DNA from: Adlercreutzia sp. ZJ176
GTDB lineage: Bacteria; Actinomycetota; Coriobacteriia; Coriobacteriales; Eggerthellaceae
Reading direction: 5' to 3'
Length of the DNA stretch: 64,000 bases
NCBI RefSeq assembly: GCF_011038975.1
Contig: NZ_JAAKEC010000013.1
Coordinates: forward strand, 1-64,000
The notes beneath the pieces are model-generated. The model had not been told where the DNA came from, did no database searches, and saw only the letters and a program-made list of their open reading frames with translations. The first letter of the stretch is position 1. Every line of letters starts with the position of its first letter. Shown piece by piece: positions 1-8,049 of this stretch. The position numbers and the translations under genes are program-made.

Positions 1-123
1 GCCATCGCACGCGCCGCCGCCCGCAAGCCCGCCGCACGCGCCGCCGCCCGCACGCGCCGCCGAGCGCAAGTCCGCCGCGCCGCCGCCCGCCAGCCCGCCG
101 CAGGCCGCCCGCGCTTCCCCTCC
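1..123. repeat. GC-rich low-complexity stretch at window edge
   Basis: The first 123 bases are built almost entirely of variations on gccgccgcccgc and cgcacgcgccgcc. It may be a low-complexity spacer or the edge of an alanine/arginine-rich coding region that continues outside the window. No start, stop or Shine-Dalgarno context supports a gene here. It directly abuts the stop of the prepilin peptidase gene. Confidence 0.5.
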
Positions 124-669
124 CTACGGCACGAACAGCGCGAGAGCCGACCCCAGGGCGATGGCGGGGCCGAAGGGGAACTCGCGCAGGATGGGGTAGC
201 CCGACTCCGCCGCGGCGAGGTTCTTCTCGCCCCAGCGGGTGTGCGGCAGCACGAGCGCCGACAGCAGGAACGCCGCGCAGGCCGCCAGCAGACAGAGCAC
301 GCCGCGCTCGAGGCCCAGGAACAGCCCCACCATGGTCAGAAGCTTGATGTCGCCGGCACCCATGGCGCGCTTCTTCGACACCGCCTCGTACACCACCGTG
401 ACCAGCAGAAGCGCGCCGCCGAGCGCCACGGCGCCCACGATGCCGCCCGCCAGCGACACGCCCCGAAACGGCGCGGGCGCGATCAGCGCCGTCACGAAGT
501 CGGTGCCCACGATCACGCCGCCGATCCCGAGGCCAAGCCTCCACACCAGCCACAGCCCCGCAAGGCCCAACACCAGCTGGTTGGGAATGCGCAACGTCCG
601 CATGTCGATGACCGCGGCCATCACGAGCAGCGCTGCGAACGCGAGGTATATGAGGGCGGTGAATATCAT
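124..669 (-). CDS. Prepilin peptidase, A24 (TadV/CpaA-like) family
   Basis: This 181-residue, very hydrophobic protein is predicted to be an inner-membrane aspartyl protease that cleaves the leader peptide of type IV or Flp-type pilins. The two A24 aspartate motifs are visible: Asp22 in the N-terminal IDMRTLRIPN segment, and Asp107 in MGAGDIKLL (the G-x-G-D motif). It has about five to six membrane segments. At 181 residues it is the short form without the cytoplasmic methyltransferase domain, as in TadV/CpaA enzymes of Tad pilus systems. The ATG at 669 overlaps the TAA of the upstream radical SAM gene by one base, so translation is probably coupled. The leader shows only a weak Shine-Dalgarno. 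No pilin or Tad gene is in the window, so the substrate is unknown. Confidence 0.85.
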   Translation of the reverse strand: MIFTALIYLAFAALLVMAAVIDMRTLRIPNQLVLGLAGLWLVWRLGLGIGGVIVGTDFVTALIAPAPFRGVSLAGGIVGAVALGGALLLVTVVYEAVSKKRAMGAGDIKLLTMVGLFLGLERGVLCLLAACAAFLLSALVLPHTRWGEKNLAAAESGYPILREFPFGPAIALGSALALFVP

Positions 670-2021
670 TATCCGAAGATCAGCTCACGCTCCTCGCCCG
701 TGAGCGCCGCGCGGGCTTGGTCGCGCAGGTTGTTCACGCCGATGAAGAACTGGCGCATCATCACCACCATGAGGTAGCGGCCCTTGGGCGTGAGCGTCAG
801 CTCCTCGTCGTTGTTCACGGCGAACGCGCCCGACGCCGCCATGAACGCCATCTCCACGGGCAGCCCGGCTTCCACCGAGCAGCCGAAGTCACGCTTGAAC
901 TGGCGCTTGTCGAGCCGCAGGCCGAACAGCTGCATCATGAAGCGGTAGCGCATGCGGTTGCGCTTGGAGAAGGTGGCCTTGCCCGTCATCGACATGCGCC
1001 CGCCCTCGATGGCGGCGTTGTAGTCGCGCACGGAGAACGTGTTCACGTACAGGCTCTTCCCCAAATACGTGATGCCGCCCGAGCCGATGGCCGGGTACTC
1101 CTCGTAGTCGACCACGTACTCGTCGATCATGCCCTCCTCGCCCGCGGCGCCCGTGCCGCGGCGGTTGAACGTCCAGGCGCTGCCGTGCTCGAACAGCCCC
1201 CGCTCGCCCTGGGCGCCCGCCTTGCCGCCGGCCACCTCCACGCCGGGCAGCTCGCCGGTCAGAAGCTCGCAGATGATCTCGTAGAAGCGCTGCTCGCGGA
1301 CGTAGTCCACCTTGCCCACCGTGCGCGCGAGCGACTTCTCCACGCTCGGGCTCGCCATCAGCGGATAAAACGTGGTCTGGCTCGCGCCCGACTCGATCAC
1401 GCGCTCGATGTCGCGGATGAGGACGTCCTCGGTCTGCGCCGGGAAGTTGAAGATCATGTCGGCGTTCATTGAGGTGAAGTACGGGCTCGCGTCCTGGATG
1501 CGCTCGAGGATCTCCTGCCCGCTGCCGTACTTGTCATAGCGGTCCATCTGCTTGAGGAGGTCGTCGTCGAAGCTCTGCACGCCCACGGAGAGGCGCTGCA
1601 CGCGCCCCTGCAGCTTGTCCAGGTAGCTCGGAATCAGGTGGTTCGGGTTCGTCTCACTCGAGACCTCCTTGATGGAGAACGTCTCGCGCGCCAGGTCGAT
1701 GGTGTCGCACAGCTCGTCGAGCAGGATGGTGGGCGTGCCGCCGCCGATGTAGATGCTGTCGAAGTCATACCCGAGGTCCTTGAGCATGAGCATCTCGCGC
1801 CGCATGTTCGCGAAGTACGGGCGCGCGCGGTCCTCCGCGAACGGGAAGCGGTTGAACGAGCAGTACGGACACAGCCGCTCGCAGAACGGCACGTGCATGT
1901 ACAGCATGTAGCGCTGCCCGGGCACGGGCGCGGGCATGCGGTCCTCGGTCACGGGCTTGAGGTTCAGGTAGCTCTTGGTGCACTCGCGGACGACCGCGGA
2001 GAGCATGCGCTCGGACAGCAT
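669..2021 (-). CDS. Radical SAM protein, HemW/HemN-like (coproporphyrinogen III oxidase family)
   Basis: The protein has 450 residues. The radical SAM cluster motif C-x3-C-x2-C is seen in PFCERLCPYCSFNRF near residues 47-60, followed by the glycine-rich IYIGGGTPT strand and the SVGVQSFDDD segment typical of the HemN/HemW family. The family contains oxygen-independent coproporphyrinogen oxidases, heme chaperones (HemW) and heme-degrading or anaerobic variants, so the exact reaction cannot be fixed. It is longer than most HemW proteins (about 380), with the extra length in the C-terminal half. The ATG at 2021 lies 3 bases after the purD stop, and the Shine-Dalgarno (GGGAG) overlaps the end of purD. 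This indicates coupling with purD upstream and with the prepilin peptidase downstream. Confidence 0.8.
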   Translation of the reverse strand: MLSERMLSAVVRECTKSYLNLKPVTEDRMPAPVPGQRYMLYMHVPFCERLCPYCSFNRFPFAEDRARPYFANMRREMLMLKDLGYDFDSIYIGGGTPTILLDELCDTIDLARETFSIKEVSSETNPNHLIPSYLDKLQGRVQRLSVGVQSFDDDLLKQMDRYDKYGSGQEILERIQDASPYFTSMNADMIFNFPAQTEDVLIRDIERVIESGASQTTFYPLMASPSVEKSLARTVGKVDYVREQRFYEIICELLTGELPGVEVAGGKAGAQGERGLFEHGSAWTFNRRGTGAAGEEGMIDEYVVDYEEYPAIGSGGITYLGKSLYVNTFSVRDYNAAIEGGRMSMTGKATFSKRNRMRYRFMMQLFGLRLDKRQFKRDFGCSVEAGLPVEMAFMAASGAFAVNNDEELTLTPKGRYLMVVMMRQFFIGVNNLRDQARAALTGEERELIFG

Positions 2022-2024
2022 GGG

Positions 2025-3320
2025 CTACTCCCACGCGCCGCGGCCGCGCAGGGCCTTCGCGCCGATGTCGCTGCGCAGCTGCTTGCCCTCGAAGTTGACG
2101 AGGTCGCACGCCTCGTAGGCGCGGTCGCGGGCCTCTTCGAAGGTCGCGCCGAGCGCCACCACGTTGAGCACGCGCCCGCCGTTGGTGACCAGCTCGCCGT
2201 CGGCGTTCGTCTTGGTGCCCGCGTGGAACACCGTCACGCCGTCGAGCGCCTCGGCCTCCTCGATCCCGAGGATGACCCTGCCCTTCTCGTAGGACCCCGG
2301 GTAGCCCTCGCTCGCGAGCACCACGCACACCGCCCACGCGTCGGACCACTCCAGCTCCACGTCGGCGGCGCGGCCCTCGGCCACGGCCATCATGACCTCC
2401 GCCAGGTCGCTCTCGAGACGCGGAAGCACCACCTGCGTCTCCGGGTCGCCGAAGCGCGCGTTGAACTCCACCACGCGCGGCCCCTTCGGCGTGAGCATGA
2501 AGCCGCCGTAGAGCGTGCCGCGGTAGTCGAGGCCGAACGGCTCGCGCGCGGTGGCCGCCGCGGCCGCATCCATGATGCGCACCATCTCGGCCATCTCGTC
2601 GTCGGCCACGATGGGCACCGGCGAGTACACGCCCATGCCGCCCGTGTTCGGGCCCTTGTCGCCGTCGTAGGCGCGCTTGTGGTCCTGCGCCGGGGCCATG
2701 GGGAACGACGCGCCGTTCGTGACGAAGCACAGAAGCGAGCACTCCGGGCCCGTCATGCACTCCTCGATGACCACGCGCGAGCCGGCCGCGCCGAAGGCGC
2801 CGTCGAAGCACGCGCGCACGGCCTCCTCCGCGTCCTCGAGCGTCTCGGCCACCACGACGCCCTTGCCCGCCGCCAGGCCGTCGGCCTTGATGACGATGGG
2901 GGCGCCCTGCTCGCGCACGTAGGCGAGCGCGGGCTCGGCGGCGTCGAACTGCGCGTAGGCCGCCGTGGGGATGCCGTTGGCGGCCATGAACGCCTTGGAG
3001 TACGCCTTGGAGCCCTCGAGCTGAGCGCCGTCGGCGTTCGGGCCGAACACGGCCACGCCCGCCGCGCGCAGCTCGTCGGCCACGCCCGCCACGAGCGGGG
3101 CCTCCGGGCCGACGACCACCAGGTCAACCGCGTGCTCGCGCGCGAACGCGAGCACCGCCTCCGCATCCATCATGTCGACGGCGACGTTGACGGCCTTCGC
3201 CACGCCATCGGTGCCGCCGTTGCCCGGCGCCACGTACAGCGCGTCAACGCGGGGGGACTTGCTCAACGCCCAGGTGATCGCATGCTCGCGCCCACCGGAG
3301 CCCAGTACCAGAATGTTCAT
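2025..3320 (-). CDS. purD: Phosphoribosylamine-glycine ligase
   Basis: This gene encodes GAR synthetase (431 residues), the second step of de novo purine synthesis, which joins glycine to 5-phosphoribosylamine using ATP. The N-terminal MNILVLGSGGREHAI is a hallmark of PurD. The ATP-grasp elements IVIKADGLAAGKGVVV and the GPEAPLVAG and FNARFGDPETQ segments follow in normal order. I chose the ATG at 3320 because GGAAAGGA lies just upstream and the family N-terminus begins there; a longer in-frame start at 3371 would add 17 unlikely residues. It sits 44 bases downstream of purA and is probably co-transcribed with it, which groups two purine enzymes. Confidence 0.97.
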   Translation of the reverse strand: MNILVLGSGGREHAITWALSKSPRVDALYVAPGNGGTDGVAKAVNVAVDMMDAEAVLAFAREHAVDLVVVGPEAPLVAGVADELRAAGVAVFGPNADGAQLEGSKAYSKAFMAANGIPTAAYAQFDAAEPALAYVREQGAPIVIKADGLAAGKGVVVAETLEDAEEAVRACFDGAFGAAGSRVVIEECMTGPECSLLCFVTNGASFPMAPAQDHKRAYDGDKGPNTGGMGVYSPVPIVADDEMAEMVRIMDAAAAATAREPFGLDYRGTLYGGFMLTPKGPRVVEFNARFGDPETQVVLPRLESDLAEVMMAVAEGRAADVELEWSDAWAVCVVLASEGYPGSYEKGRVILGIEEAEALDGVTVFHAGTKTNADGELVTNGGRVLNVVALGATFEEARDRAYEACDLVNFEGKQLRSDIGAKALRGRGAWE

Positions 3321-3364
3321 GTCGTTCCTTTCCAAAACCGCATCCGCCCTGCAAGCGAGACCGG

Positions 3365-4675
3365 CTACCATCCTCGCATGATCGTTTGGTCGCGGTCGGG
3401 GCCCACGCTCACGATGGACATGGGCACGCCGGTGATCTCCTCCAGGTACTCGACGTACTTGCGCGTGTTCTCAGGCAGCTCCTCGTAGGTCTTGCACTGG
3501 GTGATGTCGACGTCCTTCCAGCCGGGAAGCTCCTCGTAGATGGGCTTCGCGTGGAACAGCACGCTCTGCTGCATGGGGAAGTAGTCGTAGCGCTTGCCGC
3601 CGCACTCGTAGGCCACGCACACCTTGATGGTGTCGAAGGCGCTCAGCACGTCGAGCTTGGTGAGCGCCACGTCGGTGAGGCCGTTGACCTCGGCGGCGTA
3701 GCGCGCGATCACGGCGTCGAACCAGCCGCAGCGGCGCTTGCGGCCCGTGGTCACGCCGAACTCGTGGCCCACGCTGCACAGCGTCTCGCCGTCGACGGCG
3801 TCCTGGCCGCTGCCGCCGTCCTCGGGGAAGGCGAGCTCCGTGGGGAAGGGGCCGCCGCCCACGCGCGTGACGTAGGCCTTCTGGATGCCGAGCACGCGGT
3901 TGATGTTCACCGGACCCACGCCCGTGCCCGTGGCTGCGCCGCCGGCGCAGCAGCTCGACGAGGTGACGTAGGGGTAGGTGCCGTGGTCGATGTCGAGCAG
4001 CGTGCCCTGCGCGCCCTCGAACAGGATGTTCTTGCCCTCGCGCAGCGCACGGTTCAGCAGCTGGGCCGTCTCCTCCATGTAGGGCTTGAGGATGCGCGCG
4101 TACGGCAGGTACTCGTCGCAGATCTCCTCGACCGTGTAGGTGTGCAGGCCGTAGATCTTCTCGAGGATGGGGTTCTTCTGCGCGAGCGCCGTCTCCACCT
4201 TCAGGCGGAAGATCTTCTCGTCGAGCAGGTCCTGGATGCGGATGCCCTTGCGCGCGGCCTTGTCCTGGTAGCACGGGCCGATGCCGCGCTTGGTGGTGCC
4301 GATCTGGTTGGAGCCCAGGCGCTTCTCGTCGGCGCCGTCGAGGTCCTTGTGGTACGGCATGATGACGTGCGCGTCGCAGGAGATCTTGAGGCGCTTGCAC
4401 GAGATGCCCTCAGCCTCGAGCATGGCCATCTCCTTCACCAGCACGCCGGGGTCGATGATGACGCCGTTGCCGATCACGGGCACGGCGTTCTCGTACATGA
4501 CGCCCGAGGGCATGAGGTGCAGAGCCAGCTTCTTGTCGCCGTGGATGACGGTGTGTCCGGCGTTGTTGCCCCCTTGGAATCGCACGACGTAGTCGAAGTC
4601 GCTTGCGATGAGGTCAGTGATCTTGCCCTTGCCTTCGTCGCCCCACTGGGCGCCGACGAGCACAGTACTCGGCAT
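3365..4675 (-). CDS. purA: Adenylosuccinate synthetase
   Basis: PurA (436 residues) makes adenylosuccinate from IMP, aspartate and GTP in the committed step to AMP. The N-terminal GAQWGDEGKGK GTP loop is at residues 8-18, and the IMP-binding GTTKRGIGPCYQDKAARKGIR region and the C-terminal SVGPDRDQTI segment are intact. The ATG at 4675 is preceded by GAAAGGAC at good spacing. A start at 4693 lies upstream but lacks a good ribosome site. It is the first gene of the purA-purD-radical SAM-prepilin peptidase run. The leader at 4737-4747 contains -10-like TATACT hexamers. Confidence 0.97.
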   Translation of the reverse strand: MPSTVLVGAQWGDEGKGKITDLIASDFDYVVRFQGGNNAGHTVIHGDKKLALHLMPSGVMYENAVPVIGNGVIIDPGVLVKEMAMLEAEGISCKRLKISCDAHVIMPYHKDLDGADEKRLGSNQIGTTKRGIGPCYQDKAARKGIRIQDLLDEKIFRLKVETALAQKNPILEKIYGLHTYTVEEICDEYLPYARILKPYMEETAQLLNRALREGKNILFEGAQGTLLDIDHGTYPYVTSSSCCAGGAATGTGVGPVNINRVLGIQKAYVTRVGGGPFPTELAFPEDGGSGQDAVDGETLCSVGHEFGVTTGRKRRCGWFDAVIARYAAEVNGLTDVALTKLDVLSAFDTIKVCVAYECGGKRYDYFPMQQSVLFHAKPIYEELPGWKDVDITQCKTYEELPENTRKYVEYLEEITGVPMSIVSVGPDRDQTIMRGW

Positions 4676-4736
4676 GGTTCGTCCTTTCGTCATTCGAGCG
4701 TCAGGGAACGGAAAGCGCCCTGTTCCGCAACCTCAC

Positions 4737-4747
4737 AGTATAGTATA
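4737..4747 (-). promoter_or_regulatory. Possible purA promoter (-10 region) within an imperfect inverted repeat
   Basis: On the minus strand two overlapping TATACT hexamers occur about 65 bases upstream of the purA start. They lie in the loop between GCGCCCTGGTTCGC and GCGGAACAGGGCGC, imperfect inverted repeats at about 4716-4772. No convincing -35 is seen, so this is a weak call. Confidence 0.35.
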
Positions 4748-4826
4748 GGTGCGAACCAGGGCGCCGCGGGGCAGGGCATTTCTCCCAACGATTCCAGACA
4801 GGCGGGAGAGGGCGGGGGAACGCGCC

Positions 4827-5471
4827 CTACGCTTTTCGCGAGGCGCGGTCGTGCTCGATGGGGGCCGCCCAGGCGGCGGGGACGGCCGCTTCGGCGCGCA
4901 GGCAGCACGTCGCGTCCGCCATGGCCTCGTAGACGACGTTCGTACCCTGGGTGTCGGCCACATAGGTTGCGGCGCGGTCGGCGCGGATGCCGATCCGGGC
5001 CGCCTCAGCCGCGGCGTCGATGTTCGCGCCCATGAACAGAAACTCCCAGCCTTCCTCCTGCTTGCGCTCGATGGCGTGCTTCACCTGGTCGTACGTGTAG
5101 CGCCTGCTCGCGTTCTCCAGCCCGTCGGTGGTGATGACGAACGCCACGTGCTCCGCCTTGTACTCGTCGGGCATGTAGCGCTGCACGCGCTCGATGTGCC
5201 GGATGGCCCCGCCCACCGCGTCGAGCAGCGCCGTGCAGCCGCGCACCTGGTAGTCCGCCCTCGTGAGGGGCTGCACGTCCTGCACGTTAACGCGGTCGTG
5301 CAGCACCTCGGTCACGTTGTCGAACAGCACCGTCGACACCACGGCGTCGCCCTCGCACTCCTGGTGCTTCTTGAGCACCGCGTTGAACCCGCCGATCGTG
5401 TCGCTCTCGAGCCCCGTCATCGAACCGCTGCGGTCGAGGATGAAAACCAGTTCCGTCAGACCCTTCTTCAT
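4827..5471 (-). CDS. VWA-domain protein
   Basis: The protein has 214 residues and is essentially a single von Willebrand factor A domain. The metal-ion-dependent adhesion site is seen at ILDRSGSM (residues 11-18, the D-x-S-x-S motif). A later conserved aspartate lies in the VITTDGLENAS segment. No signal peptide or membrane segment is present, so it is cytoplasmic. VWA proteins of this compact type bind protein partners through Mg2+, but the partner is not visible here. The ATG at 5471 has AAAGGAAG upstream. It is followed, upstream in the transcription sense, by the degenerate repeat tract 5516-5755. The next gene is nearly 600 bases away, so it is probably monocistronic. Confidence 0.85.
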   Translation of the reverse strand: MKKGLTELVFILDRSGSMTGLESDTIGGFNAVLKKHQECEGDAVVSTVLFDNVTEVLHDRVNVQDVQPLTRADYQVRGCTALLDAVGGAIRHIERVQRYMPDEYKAEHVAFVITTDGLENASRRYTYDQVKHAIERKQEEGWEFLFMGANIDAAAEAARIGIRADRAATYVADTQGTNVVYEAMADATCCLRAEAAVPAAWAAPIEHDRASRKA

Positions 5472-5515
5472 GATGCGCTTCCTTTCTGTCGCCTCTTCAC
5501 CGAGCCGCCCGAGCT

Positions 5516-5755
5516 AGGTTGAGTTGGTTGTGTCTGGCCGAACCGGATTGGTTGTGCCTGACCGAACTGAACCGGGTTGGTTGCGTTTGGCCAAACTGAA
5601 CCAGGTTGGTCATACTTGGCCGAACCGGGTTGGGTTGGCCAGGCCTGACCGCACCAAGCTGGTCGTGTTGGGCCAACTAAGCTGGTTGCGTTTGACCAAA
5701 CCAAACCGGTTGTGCCTAGCCGAACCAAGTTGGTTCTGCTTGACCGAACCAGATC
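5516..5755. repeat. Degenerate 24/29-nt tandem repeat array
   Basis: About nine imperfect copies of a unit close to ggttggttgtgcctgaccga followed by acc are arranged head to tail. Some units are about 24 nt, and others carry an additional tgaac giving about 29 nt. Each unit begins with GGTTGG-like and ends with CCGAACC-like bases, so every unit is itself an imperfect inverted repeat and the array can fold into serial hairpins. Open frames across the array exist on both strands but are repeat artefacts. Confidence 0.8.
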
Positions 5756-6053
5756 GGGACGTGCTCGTTGCTTACAGCGAGCATTATGCGGAAGCGCGCA
5801 GCGCGATAGGTAAACCGCGAAGCGACATTCAACTGCCTGACGAGCGACATTCGCCGTGACAGCGTTACGCGAGACGGGGCGGTGATCCGCAAAGCAGCTC
5901 TCTCGCCTTCGCCACCCCGCTTGCCGTCAGGAAAATCCACGGCGCAGGAAGAGCAATCAAGGCCCCGAAATACCAGCCGCTCGAACGCGACAAGAATCGA
6001 GCTCGCCTCCTGGTCGCTTCCTAGACTAGAGAGCAGGATGCTCTAGTCTACCG
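5756..6053. other. Intergenic stretch without gene, with palindromes
   Basis: No credible gene is seen. The stretch has several short inverted repeats, such as gctcgttgc/acagcgagc at about 5762-5782. It ends in the perfect TAGACTAGAG/CTCTAGTCTA palindrome described separately. Confidence 0.5.
6022..6050. promoter_or_regulatory. TAGACTAGAG inverted repeat downstream of the AlbA_2 gene
   Basis: A perfect 10-bp inverted repeat, TAGACTAGAG (6022-6031) and CTCTAGTCTA (6041-6050), with a 9-base loop. It lies 4 bases beyond the stop of the gene at 6054-7724. The same sequence recurs three times in that gene's promoter region (7735-7786). Confidence 0.7.
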
Positions 6054-7724
6054 CTAGTTTAGAACCCAGACGGCGCTCCCTCTTGAGCCCTCCGGCCTCA
6101 CGCGCTGGTCTTTCCTCAGCTCTTGGAGAAGGTAGCTCACGTGCTTTTTCTTCTGGTCGTCGCTCATCCCATCTGGCAGCGCGTGGTCGATCGCCGCGGC
6201 TATCTCCGCCCGCGAGCACGGGCGCGCCCTGAGCAGCTTCACTATCAGCTCCTTGCAGATGCTCGTGTCGAGCCCCTTCTGCCTGACATACTCCTCGTGG
6301 GTCCCGATTATGCCCGCGACCCTCGACGAGATAATGAGATTGGGGTATCGGCCTTCCACCAGACCCCGAGACCTCAGCGCCCTCCCCTGCTCTTTGGTGA
6401 CGGGCTTTCCCTTTTGCACGAGGTCAAGCAGAAATACGGTATCGAAGTCCATCCCGGGCTCTGCCGCCAACAGCCGCGTGTACGCTTCGCTCAGCACTTT
6501 GCCGTATAGGGTGACGGTGACTCTGCCAGGGTCGGATAGGTCGTAAGTCGGGAGGGGGAGCATGCGGCCCCTCTGGATTTCGTAGACGTTTCGTATCCCG
6601 ATGGCGTTCTGGTCTATCATGTCAGTCTTCGCCATCGCATCGGACAGCAGCCTGTTGCGGTAATACGGAGGCCTGTACCCGAGCTCTATCGCCTTCTCGA
6701 TGGTCCCCGGTATGAACGACCCCTCGTTTATGAACACGATACGGTCCTCGTACTCAAGCACGTTGACCTTTCCGGTTTGCCTATAGTCCTGGTGGGCAAC
6801 TGCGTTGTGGAGAAGCTCGCGAATGGCCTCGGGGTCATACTTGTTCGCAAGCGTCGGGAACAGGGTCGTTTCGCTGTTGAAGTAGCGGTAGCGCTCGTTT
6901 CTGACCTTTCCCAACACCTTGTCCACTTGGAGAATGAACGGAGGGTCGAAGTGCTCGTACGCCTCGGGCCTCCCGTCGGACGAGTACAGCGTCCAGGTGA
7001 TCCTCGGGGCAGAGCCGCCGAGGAACGCGGTGGACTCGGGCCGCCCCAGCAGAACGAGCGCGGCATTAGTCACCCTTCCATGAATCAAAAGCCCCATTTT
7101 ACGCAGCATCTCCTCGTGGGAGAGCTGTCTGATCGCCGGCTGGCTGGCTCCGTATTTTTTGACGAACCTTTCGCAGGCGAATTCGACGGCATCTGGGTCG
7201 AGATCGTCATACTCTGCCTCGAAGGCTATCTGCTTCGACCAGTCAGGGCGTGACTGTCCCCAAATTGCTTCGAGCTTGAACCTCGGCATCTCCTTGAGAG
7301 CTTCGTTCTCGCGCGACCACGGAACGCCACGCCACGTGGTCGGCGTCGCAAATCCGCACGGCGGGACCTGGAAGACAACGACTCGCTTCCCCTCGAGATC
7401 GAACTCGTAGATCTCCTCGAAGATCAGTCCCTCGTTGAGGTGCCGGGCGATCTCCTGCTTTAGGTTTCGCAGCCCGACGCTCGGGCGGGATGCCTCCTTG
7501 CGATATGCCGTTCCGCACACCCTTCTCTTGTTCGTGATGCCGAATAGAAGCCACCCGCACTCGGCGTTTCTCAGGTTCGCCTCGTTGCTGAGCGCGGAGA
7601 AGTACTTGCCGATGCTCTCGAAGTCGAAGCTCTGCTTCGCCTCCTTGTACTCGACGACCTCAGTTTCGACGTCGGAGAGAAGGCCCCGGACAAGAGCGGG
7701 CATCTCGTCGAGCGATCTGATCAT
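6054..7724 (-). CDS. AlbA_2 (Schlafen-like)/HATPase ATP-binding protein
   Basis: The protein has 556 residues. The N-terminal part (about residues 15-120) resembles the AlbA_2/Schlafen-type domain, with EVVEYKEAKQSF, a GWLLFGITN strand and a VVVFQVPPC segment. The middle contains ELLHNAVAHQDY, the N-box of a divergent HATPase_c_4 domain as in proteins often labelled 'RecG-like ATP-binding'. The C-terminal 70 residues read as a winged helix. Members are usually accessory genes acting as transcriptional regulators or as parts of defence or stress loci. The ATG at 7724 follows GGAGGCGCC. The gene is flanked on both sides by TAGACTAG palindromes, which suggests self-regulation. A paralogue of the same architecture lies at 26829-28307. 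The molecular function is not established for the family. Confidence 0.8.
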   Translation of the reverse strand: MIRSLDEMPALVRGLLSDVETEVVEYKEAKQSFDFESIGKYFSALSNEANLRNAECGWLLFGITNKRRVCGTAYRKEASRPSVGLRNLKQEIARHLNEGLIFEEIYEFDLEGKRVVVFQVPPCGFATPTTWRGVPWSRENEALKEMPRFKLEAIWGQSRPDWSKQIAFEAEYDDLDPDAVEFACERFVKKYGASQPAIRQLSHEEMLRKMGLLIHGRVTNAALVLLGRPESTAFLGGSAPRITWTLYSSDGRPEAYEHFDPPFILQVDKVLGKVRNERYRYFNSETTLFPTLANKYDPEAIRELLHNAVAHQDYRQTGKVNVLEYEDRIVFINEGSFIPGTIEKAIELGYRPPYYRNRLLSDAMAKTDMIDQNAIGIRNVYEIQRGRMLPLPTYDLSDPGRVTVTLYGKVLSEAYTRLLAAEPGMDFDTVFLLDLVQKGKPVTKEQGRALRSRGLVEGRYPNLIISSRVAGIIGTHEEYVRQKGLDTSICKELIVKLLRARPCSRAEIAAAIDHALPDGMSDDQKKKHVSYLLQELRKDQRVRPEGSRGSAVWVLN

Positions 7725-7734
7725 GGCGCCTCCG

Positions 7735-7786
7735 TAGACTAGGATATAGACTAGAGCATAAACTAATTTCCTGCCATTCTAGTCTA
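7735..7786. promoter_or_regulatory. TAGACTAG operator cluster upstream of the AlbA_2 gene
   Basis: TAGACTAG at 7735-7742, TAGACTAGAG at 7747-7756 and the inverted TTCTAGTCTA at 7777-7786 are packed into about 50 bases immediately before the start codon at 7724. They overlap an AT-rich stretch that would hold the promoter (a TATGCT -10-like hexamer on the minus strand). This arrangement is typical of a repressor site. Confidence 0.6.
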
Positions 7787-8049
7787 TCTGACAGGCTTTC
7801 GCTCGTCAGCCTGTTCGCTCAAAAACCTTGAGGGGCGCCGGCAATCCGCAGGCCCTACCCCGTGCGGGGCGGAGCGCAGGCTCTTGCAGATGGACGGCTG
7901 CGACAGCTGTCGCCCCATTCTTTGGCGTTCCCTTCGTTGCCCCCATTATCGCCACCTTCGCCACCCTCTTCCCTGCCGTCCCCATTATCGCTCCCCTTCG
8001 CCACCATCTTCGCCGCGCTTGCCTCCCCCTTCGCCACGCTCCCCTGCTG
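7787..8049. repeat. Pyrimidine-rich low-complexity spacer with direct repeats
   Basis: No gene is supported here. Between about 7940 and 8035 the motifs ccccattatcg, cttcgccacc and ttcgccac repeat with a period of about 45 bases. Confidence 0.5.

Noticed and set aside
5516-5755. CRISPR array
   Set aside because: The units are degenerate and contiguous, with no constant repeat alternating with unique spacers, and no cas genes are near.
7787-8049. Small Ser/Pro-rich or Gly/Ala-rich open frames in the spacer before the macro gene
   Set aside because: They are products of a pyrimidine-rich direct-repeat tract with no start context.
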